From Cytobacillus sp. FSL H8-0458 (lineage in GTDB: Bacteria > Bacillota > Bacilli > Bacillales > Cytobacillaceae): 64,000 nucleotides of DNA. The notes beneath the pieces were generated by a model, which saw nothing but the letters and a program-made list of their open reading frames with translations, was not told the origin of the DNA and ran no database searches. The stretch covers positions 1,798,001 through 1,862,000 of the forward strand of contig NZ_JBBOBR010000001.1 of the NCBI RefSeq assembly GCF_038002165.1, in the 5' to 3' direction. The position numbers were made by a program, and so were the translations under genes. Positions within the stretch are counted from its first letter, which is position 1. Each line of letters opens with the position of its first letter. Of the stretch, positions 35,224-44,866 are shown one piece after another.

Positions 35224-35994
35224 TTATTTCAAAAACTCACTGATTTTTGCTACCTGGATTCCAGCTTCATTTAGTGCCTTCGGAATGTACTGGGCAAATT
35301 CCAGAGCGCTTTCCCCGTCACCGTGGATGCAGATTGTATTGGCCTCAATGGAAACATCAGTACCCTGTACAGAATGAACTTTTCCTTCCTTGACCATGCG
35401 GATTACCTGATTAGCAGCAGCGCTGTGATCTGTAATAAGTGCATTGCTTTCCCGTCTTGACGTAAGCGATCCGTCCTCCTGGTAGGTCCGGTCCGAAAAT
35501 ACTTCATTGGCAGAACGGAGGCCAATTTTCTTGCCGGCTTTAACCAATTCGCCCCCTGAGAGACCGAACAGAATCAGTTCAGGGTCCACTTTGTAAACAG
35601 CTTCTGCGATTGCTTCCGATAATGGCGCGCTTTTTGAGGCCATGTTGAACAGTGCACCGTGAGGTTTTACATGTTGAAGCTTGCCGCCCTCTGATTTAAC
35701 AAAAGCATATAATGCGCCAATCTGGTAGACCACCAGGTCATAGGCTTCCTGAGGTGTAATACTAATATCCCTGCGGCCGAATCCGTGCAGGTCCTGGAGT
35801 CCAGGATGGACACCAAGGCCAACATTTTTCTCAAGCGCCAATCTGACTGTTTTTCGCATGGTCGCCGGGTCGCCGGCATGGAAGCCGCAGGCGATATTAG
35901 CTGAGGTGATGTGGTCCAGGATTTCCTCATCGCGTCCCATCTTGTAGGAACCAAAGCTTTCTCCCATATCACAGTTAATGTCTACAATGTGCAT
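35224..35994 (-). CDS. pxpA: 5-oxoprolinase subunit PxpA (YcsF, LamB/YcsF family)
   Basis: 256 aa. Part of the ATP-dependent PxpABC complex that opens 5-oxoproline to glutamate. N-terminal [11 protein letters not shown], then [15 protein letters not shown] and [13 protein letters not shown] are the signature blocks; KPHGALFN lies in the centre. GGAGGAAATTAAC precedes ATG 35994. Starts 1 nt after the pxpC stop, so translation is coupled. Confidence 0.95.
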   Translation of the reverse strand: MHIVDINCDMGESFGSYKMGRDEEILDHITSANIACGFHAGDPATMRKTVRLALEKNVGLGVHPGLQDLHGFGRRDISITPQEAYDLVVYQIGALYAFVKSEGGKLQHVKPHGALFNMASKSAPLSEAIAEAVYKVDPELILFGLSGGELVKAGKKIGLRSANEVFSDRTYQEDGSLTSRRESNALITDHSAAANQVIRMVKEGKVHSVQGTDVSIEANTICIHGDGESALEFAQYIPKALNEAGIQVAKISEFLK

Positions 35995-35995
35995 G

Positions 35996-37006
35996 TTAAT
36001 TTCCTCCTCTGGTTTTTAAAGTTATCCCTTGTTTTAATTCCTTTAATTTCATTTCTCTCTTTATAAGTAACTGTTGCGCCTCTTTATTTGATATTTCCAC
36101 AAACCGTAAGGCATCCCCGGGTTTAGCCTGCGCCAGAAGGGGAAGATCGACAGCCGCAACCTGTCCAATTTTCGGATATCCGCCGGTTGTCTGCCTGTCA
36201 GCCAGCAGGACAATCGGATTTCCATCAGGCGGAACCTGAATGGAACCAAAATTCACAGCCTCAGAAATTTGTTCAGCATGTTCTGACAGCGCTAGCGCAG
36301 GGCCTTTCAATCTGTATCCCATCCTGTCAGATTGTGCTGTCACCTCAAATGCATGATTAAACAGTTGAATCCTGCTTTCATGGGAAAATAAATCAAATTG
36401 ACGTCCCCTGGTGATTCTGATTTCCGGATTCCCTGCAGTTTCCGGAATGAGTTTTGAAGCAATGCCCCAGTCGTTTTCAACAAAAGCTTTATCAAGGAGT
36501 TGCCTTGATAAATAGTCCTTCATTTTCAAAGACTGGAGGGAAGGTTTGCCGGTTTCCAGCGCATCCCCAGCCTTTAATGCTCTGCCTTTAAAGCCGCCAA
36601 TACCAGCGCGCAGGTAGGTGGATTTACTGTTCATTACTTCCGAAACATCAAAACCGCCGGAAACAGCCAGATAGGCCCGGCACCCTTTTTGGCATCCTCC
36701 GAATTTAAGTTCGCTGCCTTTTTTCACAAATACAGACCGCCATGTCCGAATAGGCTGGCCATTGATCGAAGGGGAAAGGTCTCCGCCGCATATTGAAATT
36801 AATGTGTCTTCTTCAAATATCAGGGATGGGCCCATCATCGTTATTTCCAATGCAGGATCATTTTCCTCATTTCCGGACAGCAGATTGGCCATCCGATGGG
36901 AAAAAGGATCCATGGCCCCGCTGGCTATGACGCCAAACTTCTGATAGCCGGTTCTCCCCAGATCCTGAATGCTTGAAAGGAGTCCAGGCTTTAATACTTT
37001 AATCAT
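35996..37006 (-). CDS. pxpC: 5-oxoprolinase subunit PxpC (KipA)
   Basis: 336 aa, carboxyltransferase-domain (AHS2) subunit of PxpABC; in B. subtilis the homologue KipA counteracts the KinA inhibitor Kip[16 protein letters not shown] at the start and [20 protein letters not shown] near 240-265 are family marks. The ATG at 37006 overlaps the pxpB stop by 4 nt and has GGAGG upstream; an in-frame ATG lies five codons earlier. Confidence 0.94.
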   Translation of the reverse strand: MIKVLKPGLLSSIQDLGRTGYQKFGVIASGAMDPFSHRMANLLSGNEENDPALEITMMGPSLIFEEDTLISICGGDLSPSINGQPIRTWRSVFVKKGSELKFGGCQKGCRAYLAVSGGFDVSEVMNSKSTYLRAGIGGFKGRALKAGDALETGKPSLQSLKMKDYLSRQLLDKAFVENDWGIASKLIPETAGNPEIRITRGRQFDLFSHESRIQLFNHAFEVTAQSDRMGYRLKGPALALSEHAEQISEAVNFGSIQVPPDGNPIVLLADRQTTGGYPKIGQVAAVDLPLLAQAKPGDALRFVEISNKEAQQLLIKREMKLKELKQGITLKTRGGN

Positions 37007-37713
37007 TGATCCGTCTCCTCCCAATGATGGTATTCTTCCAGACTGATTGGCCTGAATTTAATTTTATCGCCAGCTTTTAACAAGGTAGGGGATTCATCCA
37101 TTGGGCGAAACAGCTTAACAGGAGTACGCCCGATCAGCTGCCAGCCTCCTGGCGTCTCGATGGGATAGATCCCGGTCTGCATCCCGGCAATCCCAACTGT
37201 ACGCTCGGGAATTTTTAACCGTGGTGTATCCCGTCTTGGTGCGGCAATTTGTTCTGACATTCCGCCGATAAAAGGGAAGCCTGGCGCAAAGCCGATCATA
37301 TAGACCAGATAGCTGCCTGAAGAGTGAATGTCTATTACTTCATCTGGGGTAAGTCCATTATGTTCGGCAACATAATCAAGATCAGGGCCAAATTCTCCTC
37401 CATAGCAAACCGGGATTTCGACGATTCTTGCTTCCATTGTTTTATTTTCCCCCAACTCTTCCATAAGCGGTTTTATGAGAGAACATATGAAATCAAATGG
37501 AAGCTCTCCATCTGAAAGCTGATAAATCTCAAATGGATTATAAAAAATAGTGACTGTTGTGTAGGCGGGTATGTATTCTATCATCCAATCTGGAGGATGT
37601 TTCTCGAGAAAGGCTGTCAGTGTCTGCACTTTTTGATGGGCATTCTCACTGATTTCATTCCCAAGTTCAATAAGAACTGCATTGTCTCCTAAAGGATGTA
37701 CAGTGTACTCCAT
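37003..37713 (-). CDS. pxpB: 5-oxoprolinase subunit PxpB (KipI)
   Basis: 236 aa (B. subtilis KipI is 240). AHS1-type domain with GDNAVLIELG near the start and SYLVYMIGFAPGFPFIGG plus PRLKIPERTVGIAGMQTGIY in the second half. In B. subtilis KipI also inhibits sporulation kinase KinA, so this operon may link nitrogen/5-oxoproline status to sporulation. First gene of the operon. ATG 37713 chosen for alignment with the family; GTG 37731 is an alternative. Confidence 0.94.
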   Translation of the reverse strand: MEYTVHPLGDNAVLIELGNEISENAHQKVQTLTAFLEKHPPDWMIEYIPAYTTVTIFYNPFEIYQLSDGELPFDFICSLIKPLMEELGENKTMEARIVEIPVCYGGEFGPDLDYVAEHNGLTPDEVIDIHSSGSYLVYMIGFAPGFPFIGGMSEQIAAPRRDTPRLKIPERTVGIAGMQTGIYPIETPGGWQLIGRTPVKLFRPMDESPTLLKAGDKIKFRPISLEEYHHWEETDQ

Positions 37714-38049
37714 GATTTCACCAGCTTTCACAATGATGTAGGGAACTGAAGATTCTAAAATATTATTCAATAATAATAAATATTCATTTTCACCGAGACG
37801 AAATACACATATTATTCTTTCCTAAAATAAGGGAAATCTATATTTATTCACGTTAAGACGAAAAAATTTATTAGTAAACTTATATATTTATGCAATGTCT
37901 TCAGCTAAAGAATATAATATCATATAATAGATTGAAAATTCTATTTGTGCAAATTATTCTGCCGGAAGGCGAGCCAGAATCTTCATAGTTTATTTTGTCC
38001 TCTAATATGGGAATAAAGTAGGGACATTATGAATTAGGGAGAGATTATT
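37714..38049. other. AT-rich divergent intergenic region with paired GACGAAA repeats
   Basis: 336 bp between pxpB (minus) and the HEPN-CBS gene (plus). No gene seen. TATTCA...GACGAAA occurs at 37781-37803 and again at 37845-37863, 60 bp apart in the same orientation; both could belong to the pxp control region. The HEPN-CBS gene has GGGAGAG 6 nt before its GTG. No clear riboswitch. Confidence 0.4.
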
Positions 38050-38772
38050 GTGGGTACAGATATAAAAATGAACTTATCAGAAAGATTCGAGGCAGCCTTT
38101 AACCGTATTCACAAGGCTTTGAAACAATCTGCTAAACAAGCCAGAACAGACCGATTTTATAAGCTGATTGAAATACAGAAAAACCATTCGCTGATTCGAT
38201 TATATGAGGATGATTTACATCAGTTTGCCAAACTGAGGAATGCTATTGTTCATGAAAAAATTGATCTGGATTATTATATAGCAGAACCGCACCTGGAAAC
38301 GGTGGAAAAAATTGAACTGATTGCCGGCCATTTTGAAAAGCCCAAAACCGCGATTTCGATTGCTGCCACACCGGTTTTTTATTTTTATGAGGATGGCAAG
38401 CTTTCAGATGTACTGGCCATTATCAATAAATTTTCGCATTCCCAGTTTCCCATTTACTCGCGGGAAGAAGAATATTCCTGGCTGTTAACCTCGGCGGATA
38501 TTGTAAAATGGATGGCCGAGCATTTTACAGAAGAAACGATCCAGCTGCAAAAGGTGAAAATCAAGGAGCTTTTCAACAAGAAATCCAAGCATCAAATAGC
38601 ATTTGCCGGCACGAATACTTCTATTTTCGATTTGGAGGATATGTTTGAGGAATGCAGAAATAAAAATGAAAAGCTTGAAGGAATCATTGTTACTGATAAT
38701 GGAAAGCCGACTGAAAAACCAAAAGGCATCATTACAGCCTGGGACCTGCTGGAGGCCGATTCAGAAAATTAG
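38050..38772 (+). CDS. HEPN-like / CBS-pair fusion protein
   Basis: 240 aa, soluble. The N-terminal part (about 1-105) is all-helical and carries RNAIVH (R63 to H68), the Rx4H motif of HEPN domains, set in LHQFAKLRNAIVHEK as in HEPN RNases and nucleotidyltransferase partners. The C-terminal part (about 110-236) is a CBS pair (ISIAATPVFYFYEDGKLSDV; FAGTNTSIFDLEDMFEECR; GIITAWDLL). CBS pairs usually bind adenine nucleotides, so a ligand-gated RNase or RNA-binding role is conceivable but inferred. GTG 38050 follows GGGAGAG. No antitoxin-like partner adjoins. Confidence 0.65.
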   Translation: MGTDIKMNLSERFEAAFNRIHKALKQSAKQARTDRFYKLIEIQKNHSLIRLYEDDLHQFAKLRNAIVHEKIDLDYYIAEPHLETVEKIELIAGHFEKPKTAISIAATPVFYFYEDGKLSDVLAIINKFSHSQFPIYSREEEYSWLLTSADIVKWMAEHFTEETIQLQKVKIKELFNKKSKHQIAFAGTNTSIFDLEDMFEECRNKNEKLEGIIVTDNGKPTEKPKGIITAWDLLEADSEN

Positions 38773-38901
38773 ATGAGCGTTTATTAATGTTGCATGATTT
38801 AGAATTATAAAACTTTTTATTTGAGAATAAGTAACACCTTCTAAAATTCCTGTAAAGATGATAATATAAACTGATAGTTCAATAGAAAATCCGTGTACAC
38901 G

Positions 38902-38939
38902 GTAGAGGTTCTAGCTACCCTCTTTAAAAAACTAAGGAA
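38902..38939 (+). promoter_or_regulatory. preQ1-I riboswitch
   Basis: AGAGGTTCTAGCTACCCTC forms the P1 hairpin and loop; the A-rich TTTAAAAAACTAAGG tail completes the pseudoknot. It is placed directly before queC, the usual partner of this aptamer. Confidence 0.95.
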
Positions 38940-38973
38940 AACAGGTCTGCTTTCTTAGTGGTCCTGTTTTTCT
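38937..38973 (+). terminator. preQ1-controlled terminator
   Basis: AAAACAGG and CCTGTTTTT pair around an AT-rich loop, with the aptamer tail overlapping the 5' arm. Confidence 0.85.
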
Positions 38974-38994
38974 ATGTTAAAGGAGAATTTTCAA

Positions 38995-39654
38995 ATGAAA
39001 AATGATAAAGCGCTCGTTGTATTCAGCGGCGGCCAGGATAGTACTACCTGCTTATTCTGGGCAAAGGAACGTTTTGCCGAGGTGGAAGCAGTCACTTTTA
39101 ATTATAATCAGCGGCATAAGCTTGAAATTGAATGTGCCCAGCAAATAGCAAAAGATCTGGGAATCAGGCATCATATCCTTGATATGTCCCTTTTGAATCA
39201 GCTTGCGCCAAACGCACTGACACGTGATGATATAGAAGTAAAGGATGGAGAGGAAGGAGGGCTTCCATCCACATTTGTGCCCGGGAGAAACCTTTTATTT
39301 CTGTCCTTTGCCGGAGTGCTGGCGAGTCAAATCAATGCAAGGCATATTATTACAGGGGTTTGTGAGACAGATTTCAGCGGCTACCCTGATTGCCGGGATA
39401 TTTTTATAAAATCACTGAATGTCACACTGAGTCTGTCGATGGATGGGCAGTTTGTAATCCATACACCTTTAATGTGGCTCAATAAAGCTGAGACATGGAA
39501 GCTGGCAGATGACTTGGATGCCCTTGAGTATGTGTGTAATAATACGCTGACATGCTACAACGGCATTCCGGCAGATGGCTGTGGTGAGTGTCCTGCATGC
39601 CATTTAAGACAAAAGGGCCTTGAAGAATACCTCAATGAAAAGGGGGAGCTTTAA
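38995..39654 (+). CDS. queC: 7-cyano-7-deazaguanine synthase QueC
   Basis: Converts 7-carboxy-7-deazaguanine to preQ0 with ATP and ammonia. 219 aa. PP-loop SGGQDS near residues 10-15, and the zinc site [10 protein letters not shown]...CGECPAC near the C-terminus. AAAGGAG is 9 nt before ATG 38995; an in-frame ATG at 38974 precedes this site. First gene of the queCDE operon, under preQ1 control. Confidence 0.96.
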   Translation: MKNDKALVVFSGGQDSTTCLFWAKERFAEVEAVTFNYNQRHKLEIECAQQIAKDLGIRHHILDMSLLNQLAPNALTRDDIEVKDGEEGGLPSTFVPGRNLLFLSFAGVLASQINARHIITGVCETDFSGYPDCRDIFIKSLNVTLSLSMDGQFVIHTPLMWLNKAETWKLADDLDALEYVCNNTLTCYNGIPADGCGECPACHLRQKGLEEYLNEKGEL

Positions 39655-39657
39655 GCC

Positions 39658-40134
39658 ATGTACGGATTTAGGATTGTTGAAAAACTCCAAAAGATCAATG
39701 AAGACATTAAGCCGGATCAGCTGAAATACCACCATAAGCGTGTAATGGTCAGCAAGGAATTCACTTTTGATTCAGCCCATCATCTGCATTGCTATGAAGG
39801 CAAATGTAAAAACCTGCATGGCCACACCTATAAGGTGATTTTTGGCATAAGCGGATTCGTGGATGACAGAGGGTTAATGATTGATTTCGGCGACATAAAA
39901 GAAATCTGGAAAAATGAGATTGAGGTATTTCTTGACCACAAGTATCTGAATGAAACGCTGCCCCCTATGAATACGACAGCCGAGAATATGGTTGTTTGGA
40001 TTTATGAAAAAATGCAAGAAAGCCTGCAAAACAGAATAGAGCAATATGACGGTGCAAGAGTTGAATTTGTGCGCCTTTTTGAAACTCCTACAAGCTATGC
40101 TGAAGCAAGAAGGGAGTGGATGGAGATTGAGTAA
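39658..40134 (+). CDS. queD: 6-carboxytetrahydropterin synthase QueD
   Basis: Makes 6-carboxy-5,6,7,8-tetrahydropterin from dihydroneopterin triphosphate. 158 aa, T-fold. Zn ligands in FDSAHHLH and LHGHTYKV, catalytic Cys in GKCKNLHGH, DFGDIK in the centre and the Glu of FETPTSYAE near the end. It follows queC by 3 nt; queE overlaps its last codons. Confidence 0.95.
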   Translation: MYGFRIVEKLQKINEDIKPDQLKYHHKRVMVSKEFTFDSAHHLHCYEGKCKNLHGHTYKVIFGISGFVDDRGLMIDFGDIKEIWKNEIEVFLDHKYLNETLPPMNTTAENMVVWIYEKMQESLQNRIEQYDGARVEFVRLFETPTSYAEARREWMEIE

Positions 40135-40858
40135 GATTCCTGTACTGGAAATCTTCGGGCCGACCATTCAGGGGGAAGGAATGGTGATTGGCCAGAAAAC
40201 GATGTTCGTCCGTACAGCAGGCTGTGATTATTCCTGCAGCTGGTGTGATTCCTCCTTTACCTGGGATGGAAGTGCGAAGGACAGCATCCGCCAAATGGAA
40301 CCGGATGAAATTTGGAAGGAGCTTAAAGAACTCGGCGGGGACGGATTTTCTTTCGTAACCATTTCGGGCGGCAATCCGGCTCTTCTGAAAAATTTGGGTG
40401 AATTAATTTCTCTGCTTAAAGCTGATCGTATTAAGCTCTGCCTAGAAACACAGGGAAGCCGCTGGCAGGATTGGTTTTATGAAATTGATGAACTGACCTT
40501 GTCCCCAAAGCCGCCGAGTTCAGGCATGAATACGGACTTCGATGTGCTCGATCTGATCGTGAATAAACTGCAGGCCTGCAGAAGGGAAGATCAGCAGTTC
40601 TCTCTGAAGATCGTTGTTTTTGATGATGCGGATTATGAATATGCCAAAAACGTGTATCAGCGCTATCCAGGGGTTCCGTTTTATCTGCAAGTGGGAAATG
40701 ATGATACGGTAACAGCAGACGACAGGAATTTACTGCAGAGGCTGCTTGATAAATATGACTGGCTTATTGAAAAAACGATTCATGACAGTGAGCTGAAAGA
40801 TGTGAAAGTACTTCCGCAGCTGCATACCTATGTATGGGGCAATAAGCGGGGAGTGTAG
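40127..40858 (+). CDS. queE: 7-carboxy-7-deazaguanine synthase QueE (radical SAM)
   Basis: Radical SAM enzyme that contracts the pterin ring to CDG. 243 aa. Start TTG 40127 gives MSKIPVLEIFGPTIQGEG as in B. subtilis QueE. The iron-sulfur Cys are C33, C37 and C40 in GCDYSCSWCD, the canonical CX3CX2C. The SGGNPAL SAM motif follows. The start overlaps queD by 8 nt. No queF follows, so the final nitrile reduction gene must lie elsewhere. Confidence 0.95.
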   Translation: MSKIPVLEIFGPTIQGEGMVIGQKTMFVRTAGCDYSCSWCDSSFTWDGSAKDSIRQMEPDEIWKELKELGGDGFSFVTISGGNPALLKNLGELISLLKADRIKLCLETQGSRWQDWFYEIDELTLSPKPPSSGMNTDFDVLDLIVNKLQACRREDQQFSLKIVVFDDADYEYAKNVYQRYPGVPFYLQVGNDDTVTADDRNLLQRLLDKYDWLIEKTIHDSELKDVKVLPQLHTYVWGNKRGV

Positions 40859-40867
40859 CATCCGGAA

Positions 40868-40897
40868 ATCCCGCATTCAAGATGCGGGGTTATTTTT
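40868..40897 (+). terminator. Terminator after queE
   Basis: ATCCCGCAT and ATGCGGGGT pair, followed by TATTTTTG. Confidence 0.88.
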
Positions 40898-41004
40898 GTT
40901 ATGTAAGTTGCAATATATGACAGATTCCGGGCAATTTATGATATTATACGTTTGAACTTAACAAGGCATACATACTGTAAATTTCTATAGATAGGGAGAG
41001 TTAG

Positions 41005-42111
41005 ATGACAGATAACACCATTATCCGTTTTAATTCGGTGACAAAAAGATATGATAATGACCCACCTGTTTTAAAAAATGTCAGCTTCGAAATTGAACGC
41101 GGGAAGTTCTATACCCTGTTGGGGCCATCGGGCTGCGGCAAAACGACGATTTTGCGGCTGATTGCCGGCTTTACTGAACCTTCTGAGGGGGATATTTATT
41201 TTAATGGAAAAATCATTAATCTTGTTCCCGCCAACAAAAGACAAGTAAATACGGTTTTTCAGGATTACGCCCTGTTTCCGCATCTGAATGTTTATGAAAA
41301 CATTGCATTCGGCTTAAAAATCAAAAAAATGAAGAAAGCGGATATCGAGAAGAAAGTAAAAGAAGCACTGAGGTTTGTAAATCTTGAAGGCTATGAAAAC
41401 CGGGAAATTAAAGAAATGTCAGGCGGGCAGCGCCAGCGTGTTGCCATCGCAAGGGCCATTGTCAATGAGCCTGAGGTCATTCTCCTGGATGAGCCCCTAT
41501 CCGCACTTGACCTGAAGCTGCGTACTGAAATGCAGTATGAGCTTAGGGAACTGCAGAGAAATCTTGGCATCACATTTATTTTCGTTACACATGACCAGGA
41601 GGAAGCACTGGCCATGTCAGATGAAATCTTCGTGCTTAACAGCGGAAGCATCGAGCAGAGCGGAACTCCTACTGATATTTATGACGAGCCGATCAATCGC
41701 TTTGTAGCTGATTTTATTGGGGAATCCAATATTGTTGCCGGAACGATGATCAAGGATTATCAGGTACAGTTTGCCGGGAAGTTATTTGAGTGTGTTGACG
41801 GAGGCTTTGAGCCGAATGAAGAAGTTGAGATCGTGATCCGGCCTGAAGACCTCGCTATTACAGCCCCGGATGATGGGAAGCTGAAGGTTAAAGTTGACTC
41901 CCAGCTTTTCAGGGGAGTGCATTATGAGATTAGCTGCTATGACAGCGATGGCAATGAGTGGCTCGTCCATTCAACCAAAAAAGCGACCGTTGGAGATCTA
42001 ATTGGCCTTCATTTCGACCCTGAAGCCATTCACGTCATGAGGCATGGGGAAACCGAAGAGGAATTTGATAAGCGTCTGGAAGCTTATGAAGAGGGAAGCC
42101 ATGAGAACTAA
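41005..42111 (+). CDS. potA: Spermidine/putrescine ABC transporter ATPase PotA
   Basis: 368 aa: ABC domain with Walker [10 protein letters not shown], signature [13 protein letters not shown], Walker [14 protein letters not shown] and H-loop VTHDQEEA, then a C-terminal TOBE region (about 240-345). AGGGAGAG precedes ATG 41005. First gene of potABCD; overlaps potB by 11 nt. A helix-turn-helix regulator often sits ahead of pot operons in bacilli, but none is here. Confidence 0.95.
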   Translation: MTDNTIIRFNSVTKRYDNDPPVLKNVSFEIERGKFYTLLGPSGCGKTTILRLIAGFTEPSEGDIYFNGKIINLVPANKRQVNTVFQDYALFPHLNVYENIAFGLKIKKMKKADIEKKVKEALRFVNLEGYENREIKEMSGGQRQRVAIARAIVNEPEVILLDEPLSALDLKLRTEMQYELRELQRNLGITFIFVTHDQEEALAMSDEIFVLNSGSIEQSGTPTDIYDEPINRFVADFIGESNIVAGTMIKDYQVQFAGKLFECVDGGFEPNEEVEIVIRPEDLAITAPDDGKLKVKVDSQLFRGVHYEISCYDSDGNEWLVHSTKKATVGDLIGLHFDPEAIHVMRHGETEEEFDKRLEAYEEGSHEN

Positions 42112-42904
42112 TTCCCGCAATTTTTATTTAATTCCTTATGTGCTTTGGATTGCCCTCTTTGTTGTGACACCTTTGCTTCTTGTCCTATATTATTCGTTCT
42201 TTGATATTGAAGGGCATTTCACATTTGAGAATTATCGGAAATTCTTTACGCCTGTTTATTTAAAGATGACTCTCAGCTCTTTTTGGTATGCTTTTTTAAT
42301 AACGTTATTTTCATTGCTGATCGCATATCCAACAGCCTACTTGCTTACGAAAACGAAGCATAAGCAGTTGTGGCTCTTACTGATCATCCTGCCATCCTGG
42401 ATTAATCTGCTTTTGAAAGCGTATGCTTTCCTTGGCATCTTCGGGACATATGGCGCTGCTAATAGCTTTCTGGAAGCGATGGGAATTGGCGGAAGGCAAA
42501 TCCTGTTTACGGATTTCAGCTTTATCTTTGTGTCGGTCTATATTTTTCTTCCTTTTATGATATTGCCGATATTTAATTCTTTGGATGAATTGAATCCGAC
42601 GCTTTTGGATGCTTCCAATGATTTGGGCGGTTCTTCCTGGGTAACATTCAAGCGTGTTATCTTTCCGTTGACACTGGATGGCGTGAAAGCAGGATGCCAG
42701 ATTGTCTTTATCCCTGCTTTATCATTATTCATGCTGACAAGACTGATTGCAGGAAACCGTGTCATCACTCTTGGAACCGCCATTGAGCAGCATTTTCTTG
42801 TGACACAGGATTGGGGAATGGGCTCTACCATTGCCGTCTTCCTGATTATTGCCATGGTGCTCATTATGGTGCTGACAGGCAGAAGAAAGCGGGGGATCCT
42901 ATAA
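42101..42904 (+). CDS. potB: Spermidine/putrescine ABC permease PotB
   Basis: 267 aa, six membrane spans, binding-protein-dependent transport fold. The EAA-type loop lies near 175-195 ([23 protein letters not shown]). ATG 42101 follows GAGGGAAG by a few bases inside the end of potA; the frame is open further upstream but has no site. potC begins on the next base after its stop. Confidence 0.94.
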   Translation: MRTNSRNFYLIPYVLWIALFVVTPLLLVLYYSFFDIEGHFTFENYRKFFTPVYLKMTLSSFWYAFLITLFSLLIAYPTAYLLTKTKHKQLWLLLIILPSWINLLLKAYAFLGIFGTYGAANSFLEAMGIGGRQILFTDFSFIFVSVYIFLPFMILPIFNSLDELNPTLLDASNDLGGSSWVTFKRVIFPLTLDGVKAGCQIVFIPALSLFMLTRLIAGNRVITLGTAIEQHFLVTQDWGMGSTIAVFLIIAMVLIMVLTGRRKRGIL

Positions 42905-43708
42905 ATGAAAAATAACAGGAAATGGCCGGCAGTTTATTTGGCTCTTATCTTTATCATCCTGTACGCCCCGATCTTTTATTTGATCTTTTATTCATTCAAC
43001 AGCGGAGGGACCATGTATCAGTTCGAAGGATTTACTTTGGATTGGTATCGGGAGCTGTTTGCGGATACCCGATTGCTCATCATTGTTCTGAACACGGTTA
43101 TTATTGCTCTTTTATCTGCAGCGATATCCACCATCATTGGAGTAGCCGGGGCACTTGCGATTGCTTATGCACGAAAGCGCAGAGTGAAAAACACACTGTT
43201 GTCATTGAATAATGTGCTGATTGTCAGTCCGGATGTTATTATTGGCGCGTCGTTTTTAATTCTCTTTACGATGATTGGACTTAAGCTTGGATTTGTATCT
43301 GTTTTACTGGCACACATTGCCTTCAGTGTTCCGATTGTCGTCCTGATGGTTTTGCCGAAGATTGAAGAGATGAACACCTCGATGATTTATGCTGCCATGG
43401 ATCTTGGTGCCAGCAGGTTGGATGTACTGACTAAGGTCATACTCCCTTATATCACTCCTGGAATTTTCGCAGGCTTTTTCATGGCCCTGACCTATTCCCT
43501 GGATGATTTTGCCGTCACTTTCTTTGTTACAGGTAATGGCTTTACCACTTTGTCTGTTGAGATTTATTCACTGGCAAGAAGGGGAGTTTCACTAAATATT
43601 AATGCTTTATCCGCTTTGCTTTTCCTATTTACCATCATTCTGGTTACAGGCTATTACTTTATTACAAAGCGCAATGAGAAACCGAATGGAATGGGGGTAA
43701 GGCAATGA
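42905..43708 (+). CDS. potC: Spermidine/putrescine ABC permease PotC
   Basis: 267 aa, six spans, EAA loop AAMDLGASRLDVLTKVILPYI near 160-180. It forms the heteromeric channel with PotB. It starts directly after potB and overlaps potD by 4 nt (ATGA), so the whole operon is translationally chained. Confidence 0.94.
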   Translation: MKNNRKWPAVYLALIFIILYAPIFYLIFYSFNSGGTMYQFEGFTLDWYRELFADTRLLIIVLNTVIIALLSAAISTIIGVAGALAIAYARKRRVKNTLLSLNNVLIVSPDVIIGASFLILFTMIGLKLGFVSVLLAHIAFSVPIVVLMVLPKIEEMNTSMIYAAMDLGASRLDVLTKVILPYITPGIFAGFFMALTYSLDDFAVTFFVTGNGFTTLSVEIYSLARRGVSLNINALSALLFLFTIILVTGYYFITKRNEKPNGMGVRQ

Positions 43709-44778
43709 AGAAGCTGATTCAGGCGCTCGCCGCCGTATTAATCGTTTCATTTGCCTTGTTGTACATCGTTTCCGGACTGAATTCCTCCCAGGGCTACACA
43801 AGCGGCAATACATTGACCATTTTTAACTGGGGCGATTATATTGATGCAGACCTGGTGGATAAGTTCGAACAGGAAACAGGCATTAAAGTCATCTATGAAA
43901 CATTTGATTCCAATGAAGCGATGATGACGAAAATTGAACAGGGCGGCACAGCCTATGATATTGCAGTTCCATCAGAATATGCGATTGAAAAAATGAAAGA
44001 GGAAAACCTGCTTTTGCCGGTTGATCATTCTAAAATTCCAAACCTGAAATATATTGATCCGCGTTTTATGGACCTGCCTTTTGATCCTGAAAATGAGTTT
44101 TCGATCCCCTATTTCTGGGGCACAGTCGGAATTCTTTATAACACCGATATTTTGGGCGATAAAAAAATCACGAGCTGGAATGACCTATGGGATCCTGAAT
44201 TAAAGAACCAGATCCTGCTGATTGATGGGGCACGGGAAGTAATGGGCATGGGGCTCAACAGTCTGCATTATTCTCTGAATGACAAAAATAAAGACCATTT
44301 GATCGAAGCTAAAGAAAAACTCGATCGTCTTACTCCTAACATTAAAGCCATTGTGGGTGATGAAATCAGAATGCTGATGGAAAATGATGAAGCCGGCATT
44401 GGCGTGGTCTGGTCCGGCACGGCACAGGAACTCATGTGGGAGAAGGATAATCTTGAATATGTAGTTCCGGAAGAAGGCTCCAATTTGTGGTTTGATAATA
44501 TGGTCATCCCTAAGACTGCCCAAAACCCGGAAGCGGCCCATCAGTTCATGAATTTCATCCTTGATCCGGAAAATGCAGCGCAGAATACAGAATACGTGGG
44601 GTATTCAACGCCAAATAAAGAGGCGCTGAAATATATGGACGAAGAAACAATCTCTGATGAACGTTTTTATCCGGATGAAGAAATGACAGCCCGGCTGGAG
44701 GTTTATGAGAACCTTGGAAAAAGGATGCTCGCTTATTATAATGAGCTTTTCCTTGAATTTAAAATGCATAAGAAATAG
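43705..44778 (+). CDS. potD: Spermidine/putrescine-binding protein PotD
   Basis: 357 aa. The N-terminal hydrophobic stretch (about 3-24) lacks a lipobox Cys, so it is either cleaved or an uncleaved anchor. The binding-protein fold then follows, with TLTIFNWGDYIDADLVDKFE, YDIAVPSEYAIEKM, and FDNMVIPKTAQNPEAAHQFM. The aromatic residues of the polyamine pocket appear kept (W of NWGDY, PYFWGTVGILYN). Strong terminator at 44782. Confidence 0.94.
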   Translation: MKKLIQALAAVLIVSFALLYIVSGLNSSQGYTSGNTLTIFNWGDYIDADLVDKFEQETGIKVIYETFDSNEAMMTKIEQGGTAYDIAVPSEYAIEKMKEENLLLPVDHSKIPNLKYIDPRFMDLPFDPENEFSIPYFWGTVGILYNTDILGDKKITSWNDLWDPELKNQILLIDGAREVMGMGLNSLHYSLNDKNKDHLIEAKEKLDRLTPNIKAIVGDEIRMLMENDEAGIGVVWSGTAQELMWEKDNLEYVVPEEGSNLWFDNMVIPKTAQNPEAAHQFMNFILDPENAAQNTEYVGYSTPNKEALKYMDEETISDERFYPDEEMTARLEVYENLGKRMLAYYNELFLEFKMHKK

Positions 44779-44781
44779 GGT

Positions 44782-44812
44782 ACTGCCAGGATTAATATCC
44801 TGGCAGTTTTTG
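44782..44812 (+). terminator. Terminator after potD
   Basis: ACTGCCAGG and CCTGGCAGT stem with TTTTT. Confidence 0.92.
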
Positions 44813-44866
44813 CATTGGAACGGTTTTAAGAAATCAGGGAATGCTAGCGCAAAGGAGGATGGAAAA

